DNA of 64,000 nt from Microvirga sesbaniae. Its GTDB lineage: Bacteria; Pseudomonadota; Alphaproteobacteria; Rhizobiales; Beijerinckiaceae. The translations under genes and the position numbers were made by a program. Below the pieces are notes generated by a model. The model did no database searches. It saw nothing but the letters and a program-made list of their open reading frames with translations, and had not been told where the DNA came from. Below are positions 9,253 to 16,054 of this stretch, piece by piece (the stretch's first letter is position 1; every line of letters starts with the position of its first letter). The stretch lies in contig NZ_JAMXFJ010000001.1 in NCBI RefSeq assembly GCF_025460805.1, forward strand, positions 151,849-215,848, written 5' to 3'.

Positions 9253-9278
9253 GGACCCTGCGCAGCCGCGCGGGGTCC
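9253..9278 (+). promoter_or_regulatory. Intercistronic hairpin between chvE and gguA
   Basis: An 11-bp stem (one G-U pair) closes a 4-nt loop 18 nt after the chvE stop, followed by TTGCTCGTTTC rather than a clean T-run. It is probably a partial terminator or 3' stabiliser that lets chvE be expressed above the ATPase and permease. Confidence 0.6.
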
Positions 9279-9317
9279 TTGCTCGTTTCTGGAAGGCTGT
9301 TTGCCTGAGGTCATGCA

Positions 9318-10847
9318 ATGAATGCGATCCTTGAGATGCGGGGGATCACCAAGACGTTCCCGGGCGTGAAGGCGCTCGACAACGTCAACATCGCGGTCAA
9401 GGCCGGCGAGATCCACGCTCTGGTCGGTGAGAACGGCGCCGGCAAGTCCACGCTGATGAAGGTCCTGAGCGGGGTCTATCCGCACGGCTCCTATTCCGGC
9501 GAGATCCATTACGAGGGCGAGGAGCGGCGCTTCTCGGGCATCGCCGACAGCGAGAAGCTCGGCATCATCATCATCCACCAGGAGCTTGCCCTGGTGCCCC
9601 TCCTGTCGATCGCGGAGAACATCTTCCTCGGCAACGAGCAGGCCAGGTACGGCGTCATCGACTGGTCGGTGGCGTTTGCGAGAACCAAGGAGCTGCTGAA
9701 GCTCGTCGGTCTCAACGAATCGCCCGATGAACTGATCACCAATCTGGGCGTGGGCAAGCAGCAGCTCGTCGAGATCGCCAAGGCTCTCTCGAAGAAGGTG
9801 AAGCTCCTCATCCTGGACGAGCCGACCGCCAGCCTGAACGAGAAGGACAGCGACGCGCTCCTGAATCTGCTGCTCCGGTTCAAGGAGCAGGGGATCTCGT
9901 CGATCCTGATCTCGCATAAGCTCAATGAGATTTCGAAGGTCGCCGATTCCATCACGGTTCTGCGCGACGGCGGCACGGTCGAGACGCTGGATTGCCGGGC
10001 GGAGCAGGTCAGCGAAGACCGCATCATCCGCGGGATGGTGGGCCGCACCATGGAGGATCGCTACCCGACCCGCGAGCCGAAGATCGGCGAGCCGATCTTC
10101 CAGGTCGAGAACTGGTCGGCCTATCATCCGCTCCACAGCCACGTGCAGGTGGTCAAGAACGTCAACCTGAACATCCGGCGCGGCGAGATCGTCGGCATCG
10201 CCGGGCTGATGGGGGCAGGGCGAACCGAGTTCGCCATGAGCCTGTTCGGCCGCAGCTATGGCCAGAACATCTCCGGCCGGGTGACCCTGCACGGCAAGGA
10301 GATCGACGTCAGCACCGTCGAGAAGGCCGTTTCCAACGGCATCGCCTATGCGACCGAGGATCGGAAGACCTATGGCTTGGTTCTGGCCGAGGACATCCGC
10401 AAGAACGTGACGCTCGCCAATCTCGAGGGCGTCTCGAAGAACCTCGTCATCGACGATATCCAGGAGCTGGCGGTCGCCAACGACTACCGGGGCAAGATGA
10501 GGATCCGCTGCTCCAATGTTTTCCAGGAGACGGTGAACCTCTCCGGCGGCAACCAGCAGAAGGTCGTCCTGAGCAAGTGGCTCTTCTCGGACCCGGAGAT
10601 TCTGATCCTGGACGAGCCGACCCGCGGCATCGACGTCGGGGCGAAGTATGAAATCTATACGATCATCAACCGGCTGGCCGATGCCGGCAAGGGTGTTCTC
10701 ATGATATCCTCGGAGATGCCGGAACTGCTCGGCATGTGCGACCGGATCTATGTCATGAACGAAGGCTCCCTGATTGCCGAGCTCGACGTTGCCGAGGCAT
10801 CCCAGGAAAAGATCATGCACGCTATCGTTAAGTCGGGGAGACGCTGA
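9318..10847 (+). CDS. gguA: Multiple-monosaccharide ABC transporter ATP-binding protein (GguA/MmsA)
   Basis: 509 aa double-ATPase subunit. The first half has GENGAGKST near residues 35-43 and [15 protein letters not shown]; the second has the degenerate GLMGAGRTE loop, [16 protein letters not shown] and [21 protein letters not shown] at 9318 precedes [20 protein letters not shown], the standard beginning. The TGA at 10845-10847 is one base from the next ATG, so translation is coupled to the permease. Works with ChvE and GguB for uptake of arabinose, galactose and related sugars. Confidence 0.93.
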   Translation: MNAILEMRGITKTFPGVKALDNVNIAVKAGEIHALVGENGAGKSTLMKVLSGVYPHGSYSGEIHYEGEERRFSGIADSEKLGIIIIHQELALVPLLSIAENIFLGNEQARYGVIDWSVAFARTKELLKLVGLNESPDELITNLGVGKQQLVEIAKALSKKVKLLILDEPTASLNEKDSDALLNLLLRFKEQGISSILISHKLNEISKVADSITVLRDGGTVETLDCRAEQVSEDRIIRGMVGRTMEDRYPTREPKIGEPIFQVENWSAYHPLHSHVQVVKNVNLNIRRGEIVGIAGLMGAGRTEFAMSLFGRSYGQNISGRVTLHGKEIDVSTVEKAVSNGIAYATEDRKTYGLVLAEDIRKNVTLANLEGVSKNLVIDDIQELAVANDYRGKMRIRCSNVFQETVNLSGGNQQKVVLSKWLFSDPEILILDEPTRGIDVGAKYEIYTIINRLADAGKGVLMISSEMPELLGMCDRIYVMNEGSLIAELDVAEASQEKIMHAIVKSGRR

Positions 10848-10848
10848 G

Positions 10849-12048
10849 ATGGACACGAGAACCGCTGACGAGCTTCACGTTCCCCAGCAGAAAACGTCGT
10901 GGATGGAGTTCGTCAAAGCCCATTTCCGCGACTACGGCATGCTGCTGTCGCTCCTGGTCATCATGCTGTTCTTCCAGGTGGTGACCGACGGCACGCTCCT
11001 GCGGCCGCTCAACCTGACCAACCTGGTGCTCCAGAACAGCTACATCGTCATCATGGCGCTGGGAATGCTCCTGGTCATCGTGGCCGGGCACATCGACCTC
11101 TCGGTCGGCTCCATCGTGGGCTTCGTCGGAGGCCTCGCCGCGATGATGATGGTGCGCTGGGGCTTCGATCCCGTGACGACCACCATCGCCTGCCTGATCG
11201 TGGGGGGCCTCATCGGTGCCGCTCAAGGCTATTGGGTCGCGTATTTCAAGGTCCCGTCCTTCATCGTCACGCTGGCCGGCATGCTGGTGTTCAAGGGACT
11301 GACCCTGGCGCTCCTCGGCGGCATGTCGGTCGGCCCATTCCCGGTGGTGTTCCAGCGCCTGAGCTCCGGCTTCATTCCGGAAGTCTTCGGCGGGGAGGGC
11401 TTCAACTACACGGCGCTGTTCCTGGGCGCCGCCAGCGTGGCCGCGATCATTTATTTCAGCTTCCGCAGCCGGGCCAATCAGCTCAAGCATGCGGTCGAGA
11501 CGGCGCCTTTTGGGCTGTTCCTGTTCAAGAACGGCCTCCTGGCCGTCCTGGTGGTTGCGTTCTGCTACCTGATGGCGACCTATCGGGGCCTGCCGAACGT
11601 GCTCGTCATCATGGCGGTGCTGATCGCCCTCTACGCCTTCGTGACCAACCGCACCACCATCGGCCGGCGCATCTATGCGCTCGGAGGCAACGAGAAGGCG
11701 GCCAAGCTGTCGGGCATCAAGACGGAGCGCCTGACCTTCCTGACCTTCGTCAACATGGGCGTGCTGGCGGGACTCGCCGGCCTGATCTTCGCAGCCCGCC
11801 TCAATACCGCGACCCCGAAGGCCGGCCTCGGCTTCGAACTCGATGTGATCGCGGCCGTGTTCATCGGGGGCGCCTCGGCGACCGGCGGCGTCGGCAAGGT
11901 GACCGGTGCGGTGATCGGCGCCTTCGTCATGGGCGTGATGAACAACGGCATGTCCATCCTCGGCATCGGCATCGACTATCAGCAGGTCATCAAAGGCCTC
12001 GTGCTGCTCGCGGCCGTCTCCCTCGATGTCTACAACCGGAAGAAGTAA
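10849..12048 (+). CDS. gguB: Multiple-monosaccharide ABC transporter permease (GguB/MmsB)
   Basis: 399 aa, about ten predicted membrane helices, longer than simple RbsC-type permeases as is typical of GguB/XylH. Key segments are ALGMLLVIVAGHIDLSVGSI and AAVFIGGASATGGVGKVTGA. The start ATG 10849 follows the gguA stop by one base; an upstream in-frame extension to 10774 lies inside gguA and is rejected. Last gene before a clear terminator at 12075-12102. Confidence 0.93.
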   Translation: MDTRTADELHVPQQKTSWMEFVKAHFRDYGMLLSLLVIMLFFQVVTDGTLLRPLNLTNLVLQNSYIVIMALGMLLVIVAGHIDLSVGSIVGFVGGLAAMMMVRWGFDPVTTTIACLIVGGLIGAAQGYWVAYFKVPSFIVTLAGMLVFKGLTLALLGGMSVGPFPVVFQRLSSGFIPEVFGGEGFNYTALFLGAASVAAIIYFSFRSRANQLKHAVETAPFGLFLFKNGLLAVLVVAFCYLMATYRGLPNVLVIMAVLIALYAFVTNRTTIGRRIYALGGNEKAAKLSGIKTERLTFLTFVNMGVLAGLAGLIFAARLNTATPKAGLGFELDVIAAVFIGGASATGGVGKVTGAVIGAFVMGVMNNGMSILGIGIDYQQVIKGLVLLAAVSLDVYNRKK

Positions 12049-12074
12049 GCGCTTCCACTGGTGTGCCTCGGCAG

Positions 12075-12102
12075 AACGGCGAGCCTCGGCTCGCCGTTTT
12101 CA
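12075..12102 (+). terminator. Intrinsic terminator of the chvE operon
   Basis: A 10-bp perfect stem AACGGCGAGC/GCTCGCCGTT with loop CTCG, ending in TTTTC, 27 nt after the gguB stop. Confidence 0.8.
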
Positions 12103-12125
12103 GTCGGGGTGAAGCTGAAAGCTTA

Positions 12126-12260
12126 GCGCATCGGACGGAAAAGTGGACCCGGTTTTCGCTGGCGCGGCCCGCTGGGTCCGCCTCATCCGATGCGCCAGTC
12201 AAGAGAGGGAGCCTCGGATGAATCCCAAAAGTGGTGTCCACTTTTGGGTCCGAGGCTCTA
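12126..12260. repeat. Dispersed palindromic element, family A (copy 1)
   Basis: Two linked palindromes. One pairs GCGCATCGGACGG near 12126 with a matching CATCCGATGCGC near 12183. The other is a GAGCCTCGGA...TCCGAGGCTC unit around the inner palindrome CCCAAAAGTGG-TGTCCACTTTTGGG. Shared words (AAAAGTGGACCCGGTTTTCGC, GGTCCGATGCTC) recur at 22724, 27473, 37031, 43610, 47840 and 48113. Non-coding; it fills the gap between the chvE operon and the small secreted-protein gene. Confidence 0.8.
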
Positions 12261-12566
12261 GCGGGCCTCCGCCGTCATGCCGGCGGCTTCGGGGACGGGA
12301 CTCTTGGTCAAGGTCATCCGGTCATTGCGCCGATCGCAGGACACGGTGACGAAGCCGTCCGAGGCATTGATGCGAACGGTCACGATATCGCTCGTGCTCA
12401 CCAGCTTGACCGGCTCCTCGCCCACATCCTGCGCGGCCTCGTTGATGATCGAAAGGCACTCGCCGAAAGGCATGGTTGCAACGCGTGTATCGGCCGCCAG
12501 AGTGGCAGACCCGACCGCACAGGCACCGAGGGCACCGAGCGTGATTGCAAGCAAAGTGGAGCGCAT
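12258..12566 (-). CDS. Small secreted protein of unknown function
   Basis: 102 aa from ATG at 12566. Residues 1-25 form a signal peptide (MRSTLLAITLGALGACAVGS then ATLAAD). The mature part, about 77 residues, has two cysteines (GECLSI and VSCDRR) that could form a disulfide, and no domain that I recognise. The reading frame continues upstream to 12674, but that would hide the signal peptide. Single gene between repeat A copy 1 and a hypothetical gene. Real coding is supported by the signal peptide and codon pattern; function is unknown. Confidence 0.7.
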   Translation of the reverse strand: MRSTLLAITLGALGACAVGSATLAADTRVATMPFGECLSIINEAAQDVGEEPVKLVSTSDIVTVRINASDGFVTVSCDRRNDRMTLTKSPVPEAAGMTAEAR

Positions 12567-12742
12567 TGACCGATTCTCCCAACACTCGGAGATCACCACG
12601 CCCGAGAGTTTCCCGCTGTGTCCTATCGCACAGGGAAGGAACGTGCCTCGCCATAGGCCGTTCCTCGGTATCAATGTCGCAGGGGAGGGTGGCCGCCGTC
12701 GATACGCATCGCATGGCCGGTGTTAGAGAAGGGTGAAGAACC

Positions 12743-13000
12743 TCAACCGCTCGACTCCTTCTGACGCGCGGACATGCGACGTCCCCTCTGCTCGGCATTC
12801 TCGAGCGCTTCAGCCAGAAGGCGACGGCTCTGCAGCAGAGCTTCTGGGTCGCGTATCGCCGGGCTCAACGGGCCCAGGATCTTTTCGGCCTCCCTCTCAT
12901 GACGGGTCTCGGGCATGACAATTTCCAGTAAGCTGTGCCGATCCAACCGCCTGACCGCTCCCAGGTTCCTGGACGCCGTATCGGCTGCGAAGCGGGCCAT
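12743..13000 (-). CDS. Hypothetical protein, 85 aa
   Basis: 85 aa, charged and probably soluble and helical: LSPAIRDPEALLQSRRLLAE, then ENAEQRGRRMSARQKE. No family recognised. The codon pattern is moderately GC3-rich as for real genes here, but no strong ribosome site is visible and the promoter region (13001-13080) is AT-rich. It could be spurious. Confidence 0.45.
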   Translation of the reverse strand: MARFAADTASRNLGAVRRLDRHSLLEIVMPETRHEREAEKILGPLSPAIRDPEALLQSRRLLAEALENAEQRGRRMSARQKESSG

Positions 13001-13111
13001 ATTTCTGACGTAATAGCGTATAATTTGAACCCTATTGCACAGCTGCTTCGGGGACTATGTTCCTGGCGTAGAATCGACTAGTGCTTCATCCCTCCTATTG
13101 CGCGTTCCGAC

Positions 13112-13372
13112 ATGATTCATCCCAAGATTGTCAGGGATGGTCCCACGACGACTGGTGGACCAGACCCTTTGAAGGATGCTCTCGCTCTCCAGGCCCGGGT
13201 GAAGGGCCTGCAAGCCTTGCTCGAGTTGCAGCGTTGGCAGATCGAGGTGCTCAACAACAGACTCTATTCCACCGAGCCGGGTGCCATCGCGGCGCGGCGA
13301 CTGCTCGCCATCAAACGCAGCGAGACTGAAGGAGATCGGCTCAAGGTGCCGAAAGGCGTGAATGATCCTTGA
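13112..13372 (+). CDS. Hypothetical protein, 86 aa
   Basis: 86 aa with a central amphipathic helix (KDALALQARVKGLQALLELQ then RWQIEVLNNRLYS) suggestive of a short coiled coil. No recognised family. It ends 16 nt before a strong bidirectional terminator (13389-13418), which supports a real transcript. Its upstream region is AT-rich and shared divergently with the 85-aa gene. Confidence 0.5.
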   Translation: MIHPKIVRDGPTTTGGPDPLKDALALQARVKGLQALLELQRWQIEVLNNRLYSTEPGAIAARRLLAIKRSETEGDRLKVPKGVNDP

Positions 13373-13388
13373 TGCGGCTATCATATGA

Positions 13389-13418
13389 AAAAGACCCGAT
13401 GTCGCCATCGGGTCTTTT
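13389..13418. terminator. Bidirectional intrinsic terminator
   Basis: A 13-bp perfect stem AAAAGACCCGATG/CATCGGGTCTTTT with a TCGC loop. A- and T-runs flank both sides, and it lies between the convergent 86-aa gene and the outer-membrane protein gene. Confidence 0.88.
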
Positions 13419-13440
13419 GCGTATCGGGGGCAGAGCCTGA

Positions 13441-14157
13441 TCAGTTGAACTTGTAGTTCACGCCGGCGCGGAGCACGCCGAATTCGGCATCGCGGTTCAC
13501 GCTGACGCGGCCGCCGAGATTGTAGTTGTCCTTCGTGTCGAGATCGACATAGAGGCCTTCGACCTTGGCGGTGAAATTATTGGTGATGGCATATTCCACG
13601 CCGCCGCCGAGGGTCCAGCCCCAGTTGATCTCGTCGCCGCTGTGATGACCGAGGAGCGGGTCATAGCCTCGGTTGCCGCCGATATCGCCATAAGCAAAGC
13701 CGCCCGTTCCATAGACGAGGGCTCGGTCGAAGGCGACGCCGGCGCGGGCGCGGATCGTGCCGAAGAAGCCGTCCGAGTCGCCGGGATAATAGGTGGTCCC
13801 GTAGGACGCGCCCTTGTTGCCGACGGCGGCATATTGCAGATCCGTTTCGGCGCCGGCCACGAACATGCCGAACTGATAGTTGTAGCCAGCCTGAGCGCCG
13901 CCGACGAAGCCGCCGCTCCGACGGCCCTTGATGGTGCCGAAGGCGGGATCGTAGAAGCGGCTGTCGCCCGCATTCCAGCCGTAGCCGGCATTGAGACCGG
14001 CGTAGAAGCCCGTCCAGGTGAAGACAGGAAGAGCATTGTAGGCGGGAGCAGGGGAATAGCGGCCCGGCAGGTCAGCCGCGTGCGCCGCCGAAGCCGCAAC
14101 GGCAAGAGCCGCCGTGGCAGCGAGCAGTCCAAGAGCAGAGGTACGCATTACTGTCAT
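13441..14157 (-). CDS. Outer-membrane beta-barrel protein (Omp25/Omp31-like porin family)
   Basis: 238 aa (or 235 aa from an alternative ATG at 14148). A signal peptide ends AAHA-ADLP near residue 29, the ADLP start being typical of Rhizobiales surface antigens. The following FTWTGFYAGLNAGYGWNAGD segment is the classic OMP_b-brl entry. Alternating hydrophobic strands continue to the C-terminal FGVLRAGVNYKFN, whose penultimate aromatic residue fits BAM-dependent insertion. Omp25/31 proteins are abundant outer-membrane proteins; here a structural or adhesion role is only inferred. Ends before a shared terminator. Confidence 0.88.
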   Translation of the reverse strand: MTVMRTSALGLLAATAALAVAASAAHAADLPGRYSPAPAYNALPVFTWTGFYAGLNAGYGWNAGDSRFYDPAFGTIKGRRSGGFVGGAQAGYNYQFGMFVAGAETDLQYAAVGNKGASYGTTYYPGDSDGFFGTIRARAGVAFDRALVYGTGGFAYGDIGGNRGYDPLLGHHSGDEINWGWTLGGGVEYAITNNFTAKVEGLYVDLDTKDNYNLGGRVSVNRDAEFGVLRAGVNYKFN

Positions 14158-14396
14158 CCGTGCTTAACAACCAAGATCAGATAGGCATTTATTGCCTGTC
14201 CCGCGTCTAATAAGGGATTGCGAGAGAATGTTGCAATATCGGCAGCCGTAGCCATTCGAAACATGATTGACGATTGATGAATGTTTACTGTTCATCAACC
14301 ACGCCAGCTGCGGTCGACTTGAGGTCTTCCGGCCGTTGTGCGCAGATCCCGGCGTGAAGTTCGGCCGCGAGGCCTCCAAGTATGAGACAAAACTTG
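14158..14396. other. Intergenic region without a supported gene
   Basis: About 240 nt that are clearly more AT-rich than their surroundings. It holds the promoter area of the beta-barrel gene on the minus strand. On the plus strand the only short frames are unconvincing (a 26-codon ATG frame from 14278). A terminator-like hairpin ends it at 14397-14427, so a small RNA on the plus strand is possible but not shown. Confidence 0.5.
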
Positions 14397-14427
14397 GCCT
14401 CGCCTTGTCTCGAGGCGAGGCCTTTTT
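14397..14427. terminator. Hairpin terminator 3' of the NUDIX gene
   Basis: Stem GGCCTCGCCT/AGGCGAGGCC, followed on the plus strand by TTTTT and preceded by AAAACTT. It sits 17 nt beyond the minus-strand NUDIX stop, but the better T-run is on the plus strand, so it may act in both directions or end an unrecognised plus-strand RNA. Confidence 0.65.
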
Positions 14428-14443
14428 GCGTTCGACGGAGGTG

Positions 14444-14875
14444 TCAGGGATCACGACGGTTCGAGGCCTGCGCGCGGCGGGCGATCACGTCCACGTCCGC
14501 GCTCATCGGCAGGGCGGCCGGATCCAGATCCTCGACAGGAAACCACCGCGCCTCAAGAGCATCGTCGCCGGCGAGCGGCTCACCTGACACCCAACGGCAT
14601 TGCACGGCGATCAGGATATAGTGCTGCCGAACCTGCCCGTCCGGATCCCGCACCAGGACATCGAGCGTGGTGACCACGTCCTGAGGTTCCGCATGAACGG
14701 CAGTCTCCTCCAGAAGCTCCCGCCTCGTCGCGTCCTTGACCGTTTCGCCGAATTCGACCTTGCCTCCCGGAAAGCCCCATAAGCCGGCATCCGGCGGGTT
14801 CGCGCGCCGCACGAGCAGGGTGTGGCCGTCCCGGATGACGACGGCGATGACGGCGGGGATCGGGGATAGGGACAT
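14444..14875 (-). CDS. NUDIX hydrolase
   Basis: 143 aa from ATG at 14875. The Nudix box runs from GGKVEFGETVKDAT into RRELLEETAV; it matches GX5EX7REUXEEXGU except for Ala in place of the last Gly. Such proteins hydrolyse nucleoside diphosphate derivatives (ADP-ribose, oxidised dNTPs and others). VIRDGHTLLVRRANPPDAGL before the box fits the ADP-ribose/MutT-like group, but the substrate is unknown. In-frame starts further upstream (to 14920) fall in the phasin terminator hairpin. The chosen start lacks a clear ribosome site, which is unusual. Confidence 0.8.
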   Translation of the reverse strand: MSLSPIPAVIAVVIRDGHTLLVRRANPPDAGLWGFPGGKVEFGETVKDATRRELLEETAVHAEPQDVVTTLDVLVRDPDGQVRQHYILIAVQCRWVSGEPLAGDDALEARWFPVEDLDPAALPMSADVDVIARRAQASNRRDP

Positions 14876-14877
14876 GG

Positions 14878-14908
14878 AAAAAGGCCCGGCCATGAATGGC
14901 CGAGCCTT
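14878..14908 (-). terminator. Intrinsic terminator of the phasin genes
   Basis: On the minus strand a 13-bp stem with one mismatch (AAGGCTCGGCCAT/ATGGCCGGGCCTT) is followed by a run of five T's. It starts 31 nt after the phasin stop and ends almost at the NUDIX start codon. Confidence 0.8.
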
Positions 14909-14938
14909 AATACACTGCAACGCCGATGTGGAGTGCGG

Positions 14939-15433
14939 TCAGCGATCCGAGCGGTGCAGCGCCGATTGCAACGGCTCGAGGCTCCTGGTGAACCAGAGCG
15001 CCGTGGTCTCGGCGATATCCTTCCACTGCGCGGAAGCCGCCTCCAAGACCTGACGGGTGGCTTGGCTCTGGGCTTTGAAGGCCTCGGGCAGAGGAGACGG
15101 CTTGATGGCCGAGCGCCACAGGTCGAGCGCAGCATGGCGCTGCGTGATCATGGCGTCGATGATCTTGTCGTTCACCTCGAGGGCGCCCTTGGCAGATGCC
15201 GCCGCCGCTTCGCTCATGGCTTGGCGGAGAGCATCACCCTGCTTCCTGGCGGATGAGAAGAAGGTTCCGGCCTCAGTGGGAGCTGCGGCGGTCGCAGGAA
15301 GCGGAACGGGCGTCGCATCGGTGACGGCCTCGACCGTTTCGGCGGTCGGGATGGCAGCCATCTCGACCAGATCGCCGGCTTTCTGCACGCTCTTGGCTGT
15401 ACTCTTGGCTCTGGGCTTCTTCACTTCCGCCAT
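14939..15433 (-). CDS. Phasin family protein
   Basis: 164 aa. A Lys/Ala-rich N-terminus (AEVKKPRAKSTAKSVQKAGD) and a Pro/Ala linker precede the phasin_2-like helical region (about residues 55-160), with ALEVNDKIIDAMITQRHAAL and EAASAQWKDIAETTALWFTR. Phasins coat polyhydroxyalkanoate granules and control their size. No Cys and high Ala are typical. It follows a second phasin 36 nt upstream and ends at a terminator, so the two likely share a transcript from the 15,850 region. Confidence 0.85.
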   Translation of the reverse strand: MAEVKKPRAKSTAKSVQKAGDLVEMAAIPTAETVEAVTDATPVPLPATAAAPTEAGTFFSSARKQGDALRQAMSEAAAASAKGALEVNDKIIDAMITQRHAALDLWRSAIKPSPLPEAFKAQSQATRQVLEAASAQWKDIAETTALWFTRSLEPLQSALHRSDR

Positions 15434-15469
15434 CGTGACGTCCTCGCAAGATCTAAGGGAGCAGGGTGG

Positions 15470-15850
15470 TTACTTCTTGGATCCGGGCTGCTTCATGGCC
15501 GATTGAGCCAGGGAGCCGAACTCCTTCATCTGGGTCTGCATCGCCTCGAACTGGGTCCGGACGAACTCGGCCTGGATCTGCATGGCTTCCTGCATGTCCT
15601 TCGCGCGCACCATCCGCTGGGCGAGATCGAAGGCAGCCGAGAGGTTCTGCTCGGTATAGGCGAAGGTCTTGCGTGCAGCATCCTTGGCGCTGGCCTGAAC
15701 GGTGTTGGCCGAGCCTTCGAACGTGTCGGCGGTCTTCTGAGCGGCGCTCATGAAGCCGTCGATGGCCTTGCGGGCCTGCTCGACGCTCTTCTCGGCGAAG
15801 TCGCGCATCTCCGGGGGAACTTCATAACCTTGGGTCGGGTTCGTGGCCAT
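15470..15850 (-). CDS. Phasin family protein
   Basis: 126 aa, all-helical. MRDFAEKSVEQARKAIDGFM, FAYTEQNLSAAFDLAQRMV and IQAEFVRTQFEAMQTQMKEF are typical of Phasin_2 proteins of Rhizobiales, found on polyhydroxybutyrate granules. ATG at 15850 follows AGGAGTATCCT-type sequence (AGGAG on the coding strand). Upstream are two 13-bp TTGTGC..TGCAA boxes that look like PhaR sites. First gene of a two-phasin unit. Confidence 0.88.
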   Translation of the reverse strand: MATNPTQGYEVPPEMRDFAEKSVEQARKAIDGFMSAAQKTADTFEGSANTVQASAKDAARKTFAYTEQNLSAAFDLAQRMVRAKDMQEAMQIQAEFVRTQFEAMQTQMKEFGSLAQSAMKQPGSKK

Positions 15851-15875
15851 AGGATACTCCTGCTCGTTGAGGGAT

Positions 15876-15908
15876 TTGTGCAGTGCAATATCACATTGTG
15901 CGCTGCAA
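15876..15908 (-). promoter_or_regulatory. Two PhaR-like operator boxes upstream of the phasins
   Basis: TTGTGCAGTGCAA at 15876-15888 and TTGTGCGCTGCAA at 15896-15908: two near-identical, near-palindromic TGC-rich boxes exactly 20 bp apart, i.e. on about the same helix face. PhaR/PhbF repressors of PHA granule genes bind TGC-rich sites of this kind. The assignment is by analogy. Confidence 0.55.
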
Positions 15909-16054
15909 AATCAACTCCCTTTTGCTTCGCCCCTATTAAGGTTACCTGAAAGTAAAAGGATTCAAGTGTCGGTGCTTTGCATGCCTGGCTGCCGATATTA
16001 GGCTAAAAGCTCTGCCAGAGGTGGATCGAAGGCAGTTCACAGCAAGGACCGTTG

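Noticed and set aside
14267..14587. 106-aa plus-strand frame
   Set aside because: It crosses a strong terminator and overlaps the NUDIX gene on the other strand.
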